Shown: positions 1 through 8,593 of the stretch, piece by piece
Numbering within the stretch: position 1 is the stretch's first letter
Layout of the letters: the number at the start of each line of letters is the position of its first letter
Origin: Streptomyces roseus
GTDB taxonomy: Bacteria; Actinomycetota; Actinomycetes; Streptomycetales; Streptomycetaceae
Direction of reading: 5' to 3'
Assembly: GCF_001044425.1 (NCBI RefSeq)
Contig: NZ_LFML01000078.1
Span: forward strand, 1 to 45,546
Length of the DNA: 45,546 bases
The notes under the pieces: model-generated
The model's database searches: none
Seen by the model: the letters and a program-made list of their open reading frames with translations, nothing else
Told to the model about the DNA's origin: nothing
Position numbers and translations under genes: made by a program

Positions 1-2769
1 GGGGGCGGGGGCAGGAGCGGAGCCGGGGGCGGGGGCGGACCCGGGGGCGGGTACGTCCCACACCCGCGTGGAACGGTCCTGGCTCCCGGCGACGAGCCGT
101 GCGCCGTCGGCCGTGAAGGCCAGCCCGAAGACCGGGCCGGCCGCTCCGGTCAGCGGCTGCCCGTACGCGAGCGGGTGTCCGGGATCGGCCAGGTCCCACA
201 GGCGTACGGTGCCGTCCGCGCCCCCTGCGGCCAGCAGGGCAGCACCGGGGCCCGGGCCGGAGTGGAACGCGACCGTGTGCACCGACCCGGTGAAGCCGGT
301 GAGGCGCGTTCCGGTGGCCGGGCTGCCGGCGGGGCTGTCTGCCGAGTTGCCCGCGGCACTGCTTGCGAAACCGCTCGCGGAGCCGGCTTCGGAGCTGCCG
401 GCGGAGCCGGCGCGGGAGGTGCTCGCGGAGCCGGCGTCGGCGCCAGCCGACGGGGCCCTCACCTCCGGGTCCGGCCACACGTACACCCCGCCGTCGGCGC
501 CCGCCGCAGCCAGCGTCCTGCCGTCCGGCGCGAAGGCCACCCCGTACACGGCCGAATCCGGCCCCTTGAACGACCGGGCCCCGGCCGCCGCCGGATCGGG
601 GGCCGACGCCTCCCACACCCGTACGGTCCCGTCCCCCGACCCGGCGGCGAGCCGCCGGCCGTCCGGGCTGAAGGCGAGCGCGTACACCGTGTCGGCGAAC
701 GTGACCGGCGCCGCCCCCAGCGATCGCGGCCGCTGCGGATCGCGCAGGTCCCACAGCGCGACCTGGTGGTCCAGGCCGCCCGCGGCCAGAGTGTGTCCGT
801 CCGGGCTGAGGGCCACCGCCTGTACGACGCCACGGAACGCGAGGATCCGGGTCACGGCGGGCAGCGCCGAGGCGTCCATCAGCGCCTCCCGGGCCTCGGC
901 CGTGGGCGCCGTCCGGTACGCCACCAGACCGAGTTGCGCGGAGAGCGCGAGATCGCTGCCCCGCAGCCGTTCGGCGCGCGCCGCCACCAGCCGGGACAGC
1001 GCGACGGCTTGCTGTCTCTGCGCGTCACGGCGCTGGACCACGGCCACGCCGGTGAGCAGGCCTGAAAGGACGACCAGCACCGAGAGCAGGACGAGGAGCC
1101 GGCGCAGCCGACGGGCGCCGCGCCGCTCGCGCCGTACCCGGCCTTCCTCCGCCAGACGGCTCGCGTCGAGGAACCCGCTTTCCCGCGAGTCGAGTTCCGG
1201 GGCGTGGCCGCTGTCCCGGGCCCAGCCGGAGGCCACGGCCAGGCGGGTGCCCCGGTAGAGCAGCGAAGAGTCGCGCCCGTGCGCGAGCCAACGGTCGGCG
1301 TCCCGCGTCAGGTCCTGCCAGACGATCTGTCCGGCCCGGTCGGTGTCGATCCAGCCGCGCAGCCTCGGCCACGCGGTGAGCAGCGCCTCGTGGGTGATCC
1401 TGGCGCCGTCGCCGTCGAGCGTGACCAGGCGGCGGTCGACGAAGCGCTCCAGGACCGCGTACACCTCTCCGGCCCGGTCGGGCTGTCCCGTGGGCGGGGG
1501 CAGCGGCAGCAGCCGGCGCGCGTCGGGCACCCCGTCGCCCACCGCGACCATCCGCAGGAACAGCTGCCGCGCGCGTGCGCGCTCGGCCTCCGACAGGCCC
1601 GCGTAGACCTCCTCCGCCGTCTCGGAGACGGCCGCGGACATCCCGCCGCCCGCGCGGTAGTCGGCGATGGTCAGGGCAGTGCCGCGGCCGCGTTCCCAGG
1701 TCGACAGCAGCGCGTGCGACAGGAGGGGCAGGGCTCCGGGGCCGGAGTCCCGCAGGTCGGCGAGGAGTACGTCGATGAACCCTTCGTCCACGACGAGACC
1801 GGCCTTGGCGGCGGGGCCGCCGACCACCGCTCTGATCTCGTCGTCGGTGAGCGCGCCCACGACGGTCTGGCCCTTCTGGAGGGCCGCCGCGAGGGGAGGC
1901 TGGTCGAGGGCCTGGCCGTAGAAGTCGGCGCGCAGGCAGCCCGTGACGCGCACGTCGAGGGCGGGGAGGGCCGCGAGGCCCCGCAGGAACCGCTCCCGTT
2001 CGACGGGGTCGGTGCATGCCGTGAACACCTCCTCCAGCTGGTCGACCGCCACGACGATGCGCAGGCCCTCGCGCTGGGCCACCGCCGCGACGCGTGCGGC
2101 GAGTGCGAGGGGATCGCCCGTCGGGTCCGCCCACTCCGAGGACAGGTCGGCTCCGGCGGACGGGGCGGCTCCGGCGGACAGCGCGGCTTCCGAGGACAGG
2201 GCGGAGGCCAGGGCGCGCATCGGGTCGCGGCCGGGTGCGAACAGCAGCGGTACGCAGCCGTGCTCACCGCGGAGGACGGGCAGCACGCCCGCCCGCAGGA
2301 GCGAGGACTTCCCGGAACCGGAGGCTCCGACGAGCAGTTGGGGTACGTCGGCGCCCTCCTCTGCGAGGAGCCGGTCCACGATGACCGCCCGCAGGTGTTC
2401 CCGGCCGAAGAACCAGTCGGCGTGGCGTTCCTCGAAGCCCGCGAGCCCCCGGTAGGGCGTCGCGCCTGCCGCGACCCGCAGGACCCGGGACCGCCGTAGC
2501 TCGCCGAGCCGTTCCAGCCAGCGTTCGATTTCGACCGCGTCGGTCACTCCGCAGGCGTGCAGTACCCGGCGGAACAGGGGCAGGGACCCCAACGACGGGA
2601 GGTTCTGGCCGGCGAACCAGCCGCCGATGGTGCTGTGGGCGCCCGGGGCGCCGACGCGGGCGGCGAGGGCTCGGACGGTCAGGTCGGCCTTCTCGCGCAG
2701 ACGCGTCAGCTCGGCCGCGAACTCCTCGCGCGATAAGGGAGGTTGGGCGTGGAACGGGGTCGGGTCCAT
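1..2769 (-). CDS. nSTAND-type ATPase with N-terminal HTH and C-terminal WD40 repeats (partial, 3' end outside window)
   Basis: The frame is open from the ATG at 2769 to the window edge, giving 923 residues with no stop. An N-terminal helix-turn-helix-like region (about residues 10-85) leads to the junction YRGLAGFEERHADWFFGR typical of nSTAND1 proteins. The NTPase follows, with Walker A GASGSGKSS near residue 148 and Walker B RIVVAVDQLEE near 237-246. One membrane helix lies around 558-580 and WD40 repeats run from about 640 on; five are visible, each ending in a W-D/E-like motif. A low-complexity Ala/Gly/Ser stretch near residues 770-825 interrupts the propeller, and Pro/Ala/Gly/Ser repeats reach the window edge. 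GGAGG followed by CCCC precedes the start. Such proteins are thought to be NTP-driven signalling scaffolds on the membrane; the ligand is unknown. Confidence 0.88.
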   Translation of the reverse strand, partial: MDPTPFHAQPPLSREEFAAELTRLREKADLTVRALAARVGAPGAHSTIGGWFAGQNLPSLGSLPLFRRVLHACGVTDAVEIERWLERLGELRRSRVLRVAAGATPYRGLAGFEERHADWFFGREHLRAVIVDRLLAEEGADVPQLLVGASGSGKSSLLRAGVLPVLRGEHGCVPLLFAPGRDPMRALASALSSEAALSAGAAPSAGADLSSEWADPTGDPLALAARVAAVAQREGLRIVVAVDQLEEVFTACTDPVERERFLRGLAALPALDVRVTGCLRADFYGQALDQPPLAAALQKGQTVVGALTDDEIRAVVGGPAAKAGLVVDEGFIDVLLADLRDSGPGALPLLSHALLSTWERGRGTALTIADYRAGGGMSAAVSETAEEVYAGLSEAERARARQLFLRMVAVGDGVPDARRLLPLPPPTGQPDRAGEVYAVLERFVDRRLVTLDGDGARITHEALLTAWPRLRGWIDTDRAGQIVWQDLTRDADRWLAHGRDSSLLYRGTRLAVASGWARDSGHAPELDSRESGFLDASRLAEEGRVRRERRGARRLRRLLVLLSVLVVLSGLLTGVAVVQRRDAQRQQAVALSRLVAARAERLRGSDLALSAQLGLVAYRTAPTAEAREALMDASALPAVTRILAFRGVVQAVALSPDGHTLAAGGLDHQVALWDLRDPQRPRSLGAAPVTFADTVYALAFSPDGRRLAAGSGDGTVRVWEASAPDPAAAGARSFKGPDSAVYGVAFAPDGRTLAAAGADGGVYVWPDPEVRAPSAGADAGSASTSRAGSAGSSEAGSASGFASSAAGNSADSPAGSPATGTRLTGFTGSVHTVAFHSGPGPGAALLAAGGADGTVRLWDLADPGHPLAYGQPLTGAAGPVFGLAFTADGARLVAGSQDRSTRVWDVPAPGSAPAPGSAPAPAP

Positions 2770-3129
2770 GGGGCCTCCGGGGTCCGGTTCCGCCAGGGCG
2801 GTGATGCGGCGATGCGGTGAACCACCCTTCCGGCGCCCCTGCGGCCGCGTGGCCGGAACTTCTCGATCCGGTCCTTATCTACGCCGCCCAGCCGGCTCTT
2901 TCCGGCCACTGCACACCGCCTCCGCACCCCCACGCACCCCAGCGCCCCCGGAGGCCACCGCGCTCCCTGGTCCCCGTCGGAGCGGCGCAGCCGCTCACGG
3001 CGCCGCTCGGGTCTGCCGCCCGCCCGGCGTATGCCGGGGCGGTCGGGAACAGGCCGGGCGGCAAGGCATCAGGAACAGGACCCCGAACGCGCGACCTCAG
3101 GAGCGGGGGGGAAGGCGGAGCCGGCGCGC
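2770..3129. other. Intergenic stretch with no recognised gene
   Basis: This 360-base gap separates the WD40 ATPase start from the end of the FUSC gene. It holds the presumed promoter of the ATPase (a TAGATA sequence on the minus strand near 2875-2880 could be a -10 element), but no convincing -35 box, RNA gene or short coding frame was seen. Confidence 0.4.
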
Positions 3130-4272
3130 TCAAGCGGACTGCTCCATCGCGCGGAAGCCGTGGTCCAGGTCTTCCAGCAGACGGCTCGCGTCGGTCAGGA
3201 GGGTGCCCTCCAGCGCCGCCACGCCTGCCTGGCGAGGCGGGGAGCCCAAGGCGTGCTCGTGGGCCTGCCGAAGTGCGACGTGAGCACCGTCGAGGGTCTT
3301 GCGCAGAAGCACGGAGTCGGTGCGCGCCCTTCGGCCGATGCCGTCCAGCGCTTCGGCGGCAGTGCGCAGCAGCCCGGTGTACGCGGCACGGAAGGAGGGC
3401 GACAGGGCCTCGTACTCGCCGCTGGAAAGAGCGTGCTCGAGGCTGCGGCCTACCGAGCGGAGGTGATCGAGGCTGCGCTGGGCGATGTCGAGCGCAGCCC
3501 GCGCCCGCATGAGGGCTTGGTGGGCGTCCTCGATGCTGCGCCGCGGGTTGAGGCGGCTGTTCTCCACCTCGCTGTCGACGGTCTGCCGGAGGCGGTCTGC
3601 GTCGGACGACAAACCGCGCCAGTCGGTGCGCAGCTGCTGCATCGCGGCAGCGTCGGGCGTGCCGGCGGCGAGGGTGTCGGCCAATTCCCGCAGGCGTCGT
3701 TCGATGCCGCTGAAGAGGTCGGCGACCGCTTCCTGTCGGCGGATGGTGTGCCGGGCGGGCGCGAGGGCGAGGTGCGCGGCGATCCCGCAGACGACACCGA
3801 TGCCGACGGAAGCGACGAGGTGGCCGATGTAGTCGATCCGGCCCTGACCGGAGGAGAAGGCGAAGAACCCGATGATGGTGACCTGGGTGCCGTGTTCGCC
3901 CAGTGGACGCAACCGTCCGACGGCGAGAGCCAGAAACGTCAGCAGTCCGAAGGACCACCAGTGGATCCCGATGGCGGCCGCCAGGGTCGCGGCCAGGGCC
4001 GCCCCGGCCGTCATCGCGAACAGGTACTGGCCGCAGTCCCGCAACGACCGGTACACCGTGGCCTGGAGAGCCACCAGTGCGGTGAACGGAGCGAACGTGG
4101 AGACCGTCGGCGGCAGGAGGTAGCGGGCCAGCACCCATGCGGTCATCGCCGCGGCCACTGATTTCGCGCCCAGGACCAGGTCATCCCGCTCACTGCCGGG
4201 ACTGGCGACCCCCCGCCGCACGTACAGCGCCGCTTCCCGCAGCGATCTCCTCATCGATTCCCACGCAGGCAT
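3130..4272 (-). CDS. FUSC family (aromatic acid exporter-like) membrane protein
   Basis: A 380-residue protein. The N-terminal half has about six hydrophobic segments (for example LVLGAKSVAAAMTAWVLA, GQYLFAMTAGAALAATL and WWSFGLLTFLALAVG) arranged as in the fusaric-acid-resistance/ArAE membrane module. The C-terminal half is long, helical and soluble, rich in Arg, Glu, Leu and Ala, and probably cytoplasmic. The frame opens further upstream, but the ATG at 4272 follows AGGAGGTGGCAT with good spacing, so it is preferred over a start at 4401. The family is linked to efflux of aromatic acids or fusaric-type compounds; the substrate here is unknown. The gene appears to be transcribed alone. Confidence 0.8.
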   Translation of the reverse strand: MPAWESMRRSLREAALYVRRGVASPGSERDDLVLGAKSVAAAMTAWVLARYLLPPTVSTFAPFTALVALQATVYRSLRDCGQYLFAMTAGAALAATLAAAIGIHWWSFGLLTFLALAVGRLRPLGEHGTQVTIIGFFAFSSGQGRIDYIGHLVASVGIGVVCGIAAHLALAPARHTIRRQEAVADLFSGIERRLRELADTLAAGTPDAAAMQQLRTDWRGLSSDADRLRQTVDSEVENSRLNPRRSIEDAHQALMRARAALDIAQRSLDHLRSVGRSLEHALSSGEYEALSPSFRAAYTGLLRTAAEALDGIGRRARTDSVLLRKTLDGAHVALRQAHEHALGSPPRQAGVAALEGTLLTDASRLLEDLDHGFRAMEQSA

Positions 4273-4724
4273 ATGCCACCTCCTGGCATGCGCCTGCCCG
4301 GCGTCCGACGGCCCACACGCCGCGTCGAGCCGCCCACCGCGGGTGCGCGAGAGCCGATAGGCCGCCGTGCGAGGGAAGTGCCGTACTGGCCCCGACTTCA
4401 CGAGACCGGACCACTCTCCGCAGCCCCGTGCCGGGATGCGCGCATCGGCATGCCGTTTGCCGGCGGCGTCCCCGACCGGGCACCGGTGCGGCGCTCCACG
4501 TGGGGCAGGTGGAGCAACACACCGCGCCCCCGGGCCGAGCCGACGTACGGCATCGGGTGCCGGACCATCCGTCGCCCAGAATCACCCGTCGGCCACCGGC
4601 CCCGGGCGGAAGCGGCGCGCCAACCGGGGGAATCAGGCGCATCCGACCGGGCACGGCCCCCGAGCACCGTCAGCGGTCGGGGCCCGAAGGGATCCCGCAC
4701 GGGGGGGAAACTGACCACCGAGGC
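4273..4724. other. Intergenic stretch with no recognised gene
   Basis: Several frames cross this 452-base gap, but none has a good ribosome site or a recognisable protein. A 7-base inverted repeat (GCTCCAC at 4493-4499, GTGGAGC at 4509-4515) is the only local structure noted. The promoter of the FUSC gene should lie at its left end. Confidence 0.35.
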
Positions 4725-5132
4725 TCAGAGGGAGCCGACTACCTTGCGAGGAGTGATGCGAACGGCGAGCCGCTCCGAGTCCTGTGACGCCGCCGGGTTG
4801 AAGTCGGCATAGTCCTTGCCGGTGTACTTACGGGAAAGCTGGTTGATCAGCTCGTCGCCGCCCTCAGTCGTCATCTCGGCCGTGCCGCGGATCTCCGCGT
4901 AGGTGTAGGGGGCGTCCGGGGGGTTGATCATGACGGTCACGCGCGGGTCCGCGCGGAGATTCTTCTCCTTGCGCCGACCGACGGTCGTGGAGAACAGGAG
5001 GTCGTCACCGTCCCGGGCGAGCCACACGACCGACAGCTGAGGGCTGCCGTCGGGCTGGATGGTGGCAACGGTCGCGAAGACCGGGTGCTCGTCCACGTAC
5101 TGCTTCAGCGTCTCTGACAGCGCAACTGACAC
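4725..5132 (-). CDS. PPOX-class F420/FMN-dependent oxidoreductase family protein
   Basis: A 135-residue split-barrel flavin-binding protein. The order of motifs is typical of the small actinobacterial PPOX class: HPVFATVATIQPDGSPQLSV, then LLFSTTVGRRKEKNLRADP, then VTVMINPPDAPYTYAEIRG. The GTG at 5132 is chosen because GGAAGGAG lies six bases before it; the upstream ATG at 5165 adds eleven non-conserved residues. Members use F420 or FMN to reduce unsaturated or quinone-like substrates, or simply bind the cofactor; the substrate cannot be read from sequence. It is one of three PPOX-fold genes in this window. Confidence 0.85.
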   Translation of the reverse strand: MSVALSETLKQYVDEHPVFATVATIQPDGSPQLSVVWLARDGDDLLFSTTVGRRKEKNLRADPRVTVMINPPDAPYTYAEIRGTAEMTTEGGDELINQLSRKYTGKDYADFNPAASQDSERLAVRITPRKVVGSL

Positions 5133-5339
5133 GCGTTGCTCCTTCCCTCGATCCCTCATCAACACCGCAAGAGCGACTCAATCACACAGAGCAGTTAAAC
5201 GTGACTTTCTGCCGTCGACCCGGGCGAGTGCGTCGTCCTGAACTTCCGCCCGGTCGGTGAGGGCAGCAGTCAGCTGCCTGCCCCTCCCCTGCCGCCGCAC
5301 GCGAGAGCTCGCAGATGCATTCGCGTGGCGGCAGGTGGC

Positions 5340-6610
5340 CAGCGGGGGTTCCGAAGGTGAAGGCGAAGGCTTGGTGGCCCGGGGGGGGGAGGCGGAGTCA
5401 GAGTCGCCGCTGCCGGGGTGTGGTGTCGTTGGTGGGCCGGTACAGGGTGGGCGCGCCGTGGACGTGGACGGACCCGCTCTCCTTGACGTCCAGGAGAACG
5501 CTGACCGTGTCTTCCCCGCCCAGTACGAGGTTGGCGTTCTTCGCCCGGTAGGTGAAGGCCAGACGGGCGCCCGGGCCGACAGTGAACTGCTCGTACGAAG
5601 CCGTCCAGGTACCGGAGAGGGAGAGCTGGTTCAGCGAGACGCCCCTGGCGGGGATGGCGTAGGTCGTGAGCTTGCCCTTGGCGAGCCCGGGGGCTTGGCG
5701 GAGCCGCGGATGCGGCCGGTGCTGAGGTAGGTCTCCGGGGATCGGTCGGCGGTGAGCTCGTCATTGGTCTGGTCGGTTGCGGGCGGCAGCTGGGCGGTGG
5801 GTCGGCCTGACGAAGGAGGTGCGCGACGGGATAGGTCACTCCGAGCTTGCGGGCCCGATCCGCGACGTTGCCCGCATCCTTCTCGAAGGCGAACTCCGGT
5901 GAGTGGACCCCGATGACGGTCAGACCCTTGTCGCGGTAGGCACGGTCCCAGGCGTGGATGTGGGGAAGACTGCGTCGGCAGTTGATGCAGGAGTAGGTCC
6001 AGTAGTCGATCAGAACCACCCTCCCGCGCAGCGCGGCCAGGTGCACAGGTGCTCCTCCCCGGGTGTTCAGCCAGGTGGAGATGCCGGCGAGTTGCGGAGC
6101 CTGCCCGCAGGAGCGGAGTTCCTTCGCGCCGTCCTCGCAGCGGGAGTGGTCGACGCGCTTCTGCGCGGCTCCGGTGTGCTTTCTACAAGGCGGTGATGAC
6201 GTCGAAGGCGAGGGCGAACGCCAGCACGACTATCAGCGATCCGGCCATGACGCGCAGCTTGCGGGCGCGGGTACGGAAAGCGGAAACACGCTCGGCGACG
6301 CGGCGGCCGGAGAGGGCGAAGGCGAGCAGCGGGACCGCGGCGCCGGCCGCGAAGGAGAGGGTGAGAGCGACGATGCCCGTGTTGATCTCGCCCCGCGCGC
6401 CCGCGACGGAGATCGCGGCGGGGACGGGGCCGGCGCACGGGACGTAGAGCAGACCCAGCCCGAGGCCGAGGAAGAAGGCGCTTCCGCCGTTGACCGGCCG
6501 CTGCGGAATCCTGGCGAAGGGCTTTTTCGTCAGCCGCCCGACCGGCGGGAAGATCAGCCCGAGGCTGATGAGGACCAGGAGCGACAGGCCGACGCAGCGC
6601 AGGAGGACTA
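5340..6610 (-). pseudogene. dipZ: Degraded dipZ-like gene (CcdA membrane domain, thioredoxin domain, C-terminal beta domain)
   Basis: Pieces of one DipZ-type protein lie in order but in different frames. The CcdA part (about 6186-6610) keeps YVPCAGPVPA and the segment GRRVAERVSAFRTRARKLRV but lacks the first membrane helices. It ends at a TAG (6183-6185). The thioredoxin part (about 5830-6180) has GISTWLNTRGGAPVHLAALR and the CINC active site in DYWTYSCINCRRSLPH. After VTYPVA roughly 45 codons seem deleted. The C-terminal domain is split by a shift near 5690 (RSPETYLSTG, then LTTYAIPARGVSLNQLSLSG) and ends at a TGA near 5400, beside a G-run, before a displaced AFAFTFG. Intact relatives are membrane thiol-disulphide proteins. 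The several lesions make a functional product unlikely. Confidence 0.8.
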
Positions 6611-6753
6611 TTCGGGCCCACCGGTGAACCGGATGGGCAAGGCTCCCCCAGCACTGGCGGCTACGGCTACGGCTGCGGCGGGGGTCTCGAACGCGCTGCG
6701 CGGCGACGGAGCGGTTGGGCCATGCAGCTCGATCCGCCGAGTGCCCCTCGTCG

Positions 6754-6801
6754 AACGGTGGCCGTTCTCCCCTTCGGATGAAAGGGAGAACGGCCACCGT
6801 T
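6754..6801. terminator. Strong 18-bp perfect hairpin, probable transcription terminator
   Basis: Left arm AACGGTGGCCGTTCTCCC (6754-6771) is the exact reverse complement of 6784-6801, with a 12-base loop. It lies 27 bases past the stop of the fasciclin gene and just upstream of the decayed dipZ, so it would isolate the two. Confidence 0.85.
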
Positions 6802-6827
6802 GCTCGCGGATACCCGAGACGGAGCTA

Positions 6828-7481
6828 CTACTTGGGCATGAGGACGGTGTCGACGATGTAGACGTTGGCGTTGGCGGTCTTGACGTTGCCGCAGACCACG
6901 TTGGACGTGTCGTTGACCTTGTACGCCTCGCCGGAGCCGCTCGTGGTGAGCTTGCCCTTCTCCAGGGTCTCGAAGGACCCGTTCTCCAGCTGCTTCGGAG
7001 TGAGCTTCTGGCCGACGACGTGGTACGTGAGGATCTTGGTGAGGGTGGCCTTGTCGGCGAGGACCTTGTCGAGGTCGGCCTTCGGGATCTTCGCGAAGGC
7101 GTCGTTGGTCGGCGCGAAGACCGTGATGTCCTTCGCGTTGTTCAGAGTGTCGACGAGGCCTGCCTGCTTGACCGCGGCGACCAGGGTGGACAGGGCCGGG
7201 TTGTTGGACGCGGCGGTGGCGACCGGGTCCTTGGCCATGCCGTCGAAGGAGCCCGCGCCTTCGGCCGGTACGCCCGCACAGGCCGGGCCGAACGGCTTGT
7301 CCATGGCCATCGACGCGTCCGACGTCGCGGGCGCCGCCGGCGCCGAGGCCTCGCTGCTCTTGTCCGATCCGGAACCTGATGCGCCGTCCTTGCCCGAGTC
7401 GGAGCAGGCGGCCAGCGAGATGGGCAGCAGCGTGGCTGCGGCGACGGCGATCGCGGTGCGACGGATCTTCATGTTGTTCAT
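6828..7481 (-). CDS. Fasciclin (FAS1) domain lipoprotein, MPT70/MPT83-like
   Basis: A 217-residue secreted protein. The signal peptide MKIRRTAIAVAAATLLPIS leads to the lipobox LAAC near residue 26, so it is probably anchored to the outer membrane face as a lipoprotein. A Ser/Ala-rich linker is followed by one FAS1 domain with DITVFAPTNDAFAKIP, ILTYHVVGQKL and the terminal VYIVDTVLMPK. The ATG at 7481 follows AAGGAG nine bases upstream; the same frame runs on upstream into an oxidoreductase remnant that I annotate separately. In mycobacteria the close relatives MPT70 and MPT83 flank dipZ and belong to the SigK regulon, and the neighbours here match that setting. Its role is probably surface adhesion or an extracytoplasmic partner; this is inference. 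Confidence 0.9.
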   Translation of the reverse strand: MNNMKIRRTAIAVAAATLLPISLAACSDSGKDGASGSGSDKSSEASAPAAPATSDASMAMDKPFGPACAGVPAEGAGSFDGMAKDPVATAASNNPALSTLVAAVKQAGLVDTLNNAKDITVFAPTNDAFAKIPKADLDKVLADKATLTKILTYHVVGQKLTPKQLENGSFETLEKGKLTTSGSGEAYKVNDTSNVVCGNVKTANANVYIVDTVLMPK

Positions 7482-7589
7482 GATGAGTTGCTCCTTGAAA
7501 ACGATATGGCGGTCAGGGGTCGTGATGGTTCGGGGGTTGGTGCTGTTGGGGTGGCGCGGACGACGCCGCCGATGGCGTGTCCCTTCTCC

Positions 7590-7787
7590 GAGGGTGCGGA
7601 TCGCGACGTTCTTCACCGCCGCAGCAATCCGGTCGATCACCCCTCCATCCACCGCGGCCACCGGACCGGTTGCCGGCTGCACCCCGCCGGCAACCGGCAC
7701 GGCGACCAGCAGCGCCGTGGAAGCCGCCACAAGACCGGCCGGCGCTGCGCCCGCGGCGCGGATGAGGATGCTCGGAAAACTGCTCAC
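7590..7787 (-). pseudogene. N-terminal remnant of a membrane molybdopterin-dependent oxidoreductase
   Basis: From the GTG at 7787 the frame encodes a hydrophobic start and then VDGGVIDRIAAAVKNVAIRT. This resembles the N-terminus of the membrane-bound, sulphite-oxidase-like molybdopterin oxidoreductases often found beside sigK in Streptomyces, where the text is close to VGGAVIDRTPAAVKDFAIRT. Similarity stops near 7590 at LGEG, and about 100 bases later the fasciclin gene begins, so the other helices and the catalytic domain are absent. The fragment still runs in frame into the fasciclin gene. The identification rests on a short conserved block recalled by eye. Confidence 0.55.
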
Positions 7788-7959
7788 ACCCTGGATTCGG
7801 CGGCACCCGCCCGGCGGATTGCCCCTCACCCGAACGAGTGACCTACTGGCCCTTTGTTCGTGGCTCCTGGCCCGGTCTTGCAGTGTGTGCCGCGCCCGTC
7901 ACCGGTCCGTGCCGCTCCGTCTCGGGGGCGGCGGACCGGGCGGGATCGGCGGTACCGGA

Positions 7960-8199
7960 TCAGGCGTTGACGCAGGTGTTCCCGAAGGACGGGTTCAGCA
8001 GCCCGATGACGCTGACCGTGTTCCCGCAGGCGTTGATCGGGATGTGGATCGGCACCTGGATGAGGTTGCCCGAGCCCACACCCGGCGAGCCCGCCGCCAC
8101 TCCCTGCGCACCCGCATCGGCCGAGGCGAACGATGCGCCCCCGACCACGATCGCGCCGGCCGCCACTGCCACTGCCAGACCTCGTCGCATACCAGCCAT
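7960..8199 (-). CDS. Short chaplin (cell-surface amyloid protein)
   Basis: A 79-residue precursor with a clear signal peptide ending near ASFASA and one chaplin domain in the mature part. The domain has VAAGSPGVGSGNLIQVPIHI, two cysteines in NACGNTVSVIG and FGNTCVNA, and no sorting signal, as in the short chaplins (ChpD-H type). The ATG at 8199 is preceded by AGGAGG at eight bases. Short chaplins are exported and assemble into amyloid films that lower surface tension so aerial hyphae can emerge. It is divergent from sigK, and its upstream region carries a SigK-like promoter motif. Confidence 0.93.
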   Translation of the reverse strand: MAGMRRGLAVAVAAGAIVVGGASFASADAGAQGVAAGSPGVGSGNLIQVPIHIPINACGNTVSVIGLLNPSFGNTCVNA

Positions 8200-8270
8200 G
8201 AGAAGTACCTCCTGTGAGAGTGCCCAAGCCGCACGGAGGGCCCGCACGGCTGCGGGTGAGGGAAGCGGAG

Positions 8271-8294
8271 AGAACGTCTTCGGAGAACGTCTTC
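8271..8294. repeat. Two adjacent direct repeats in the chaplin leader
   Basis: AGAACGTCTTC occurs at 8271-8281 and again at 8284-8294, a 13-base period. The pair lies between the chaplin start codon and its proposed promoter, so it would be in the 5' leader or near the transcription start. Confidence 0.6.
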
Positions 8295-8312
8295 CGTCTC
8301 CCTCACGCGCTG

Positions 8313-8341
8313 TCTTCGCGGCCGCGCTTCCCTCCGGATGG
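8313..8341 (-). promoter_or_regulatory. Candidate SigK-type promoter of the chaplin gene
   Basis: Read on the minus strand, CCATCC (8341-8336) is followed after 17 bases by CGAAGA (8318-8313). The published mycobacterial SigK element is close to CCATCC-N16/17-CCGAAT. It lies about 115 bases upstream of the chaplin start codon. Confidence 0.45.
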
Positions 8342-8405
8342 CCGCCGCGGGCACGATTCCCTCGTACGGGGCAATCACTGGCCGTACGGGTGACGGGGCA
8401 CCCTC

Positions 8406-8433
8406 CCATCCATGGGCCCATGCGCTACGAAGA
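8406..8433 (+). promoter_or_regulatory. Candidate autoregulatory SigK-type promoter of sigK-rskA
   Basis: CCATCC (8406-8411) is followed after 16 bases by CGAAGA (8428-8433), matching the element found divergently upstream of the chaplin. The spacer contains the 12-base palindrome CATGGGCCCATG (8411-8422). It lies about 160 bases before the preferred sigK start. Confidence 0.45.
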
Positions 8434-8593
8434 AATCACGACACACGCACTGTTTCTGTGGCCAGGCCGTCCCGAGGGCGGCCCCGCCGACACACGAGCC
8501 ACACCAAAGGACTGGCATGCGATGCACGCCCCGCCCCTCGACGACCGCCTCCGGCCGTCCTCTGCGCCCTTCGCCATGGCCGGAGCGGTACCG

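Noticed and set aside
1204..2499. 431-codon open frame on the plus strand
   Set aside because: It is antisense to the WD40 ATPase, whose motifs are clear; long shadow frames are common in GC-rich DNA.
4273..4724. Several 100-200 codon frames in the gap before the FUSC gene
   Set aside because: All are Arg/Pro-rich, lack ribosome sites and have no recognisable motif.
8411..8422. CATGGGCCCATG palindrome as an operator
   Set aside because: Short and G/C-palindromes of this length are expected by chance; it overlaps the spacer of the proposed sigK promoter, so it is only mentioned there.
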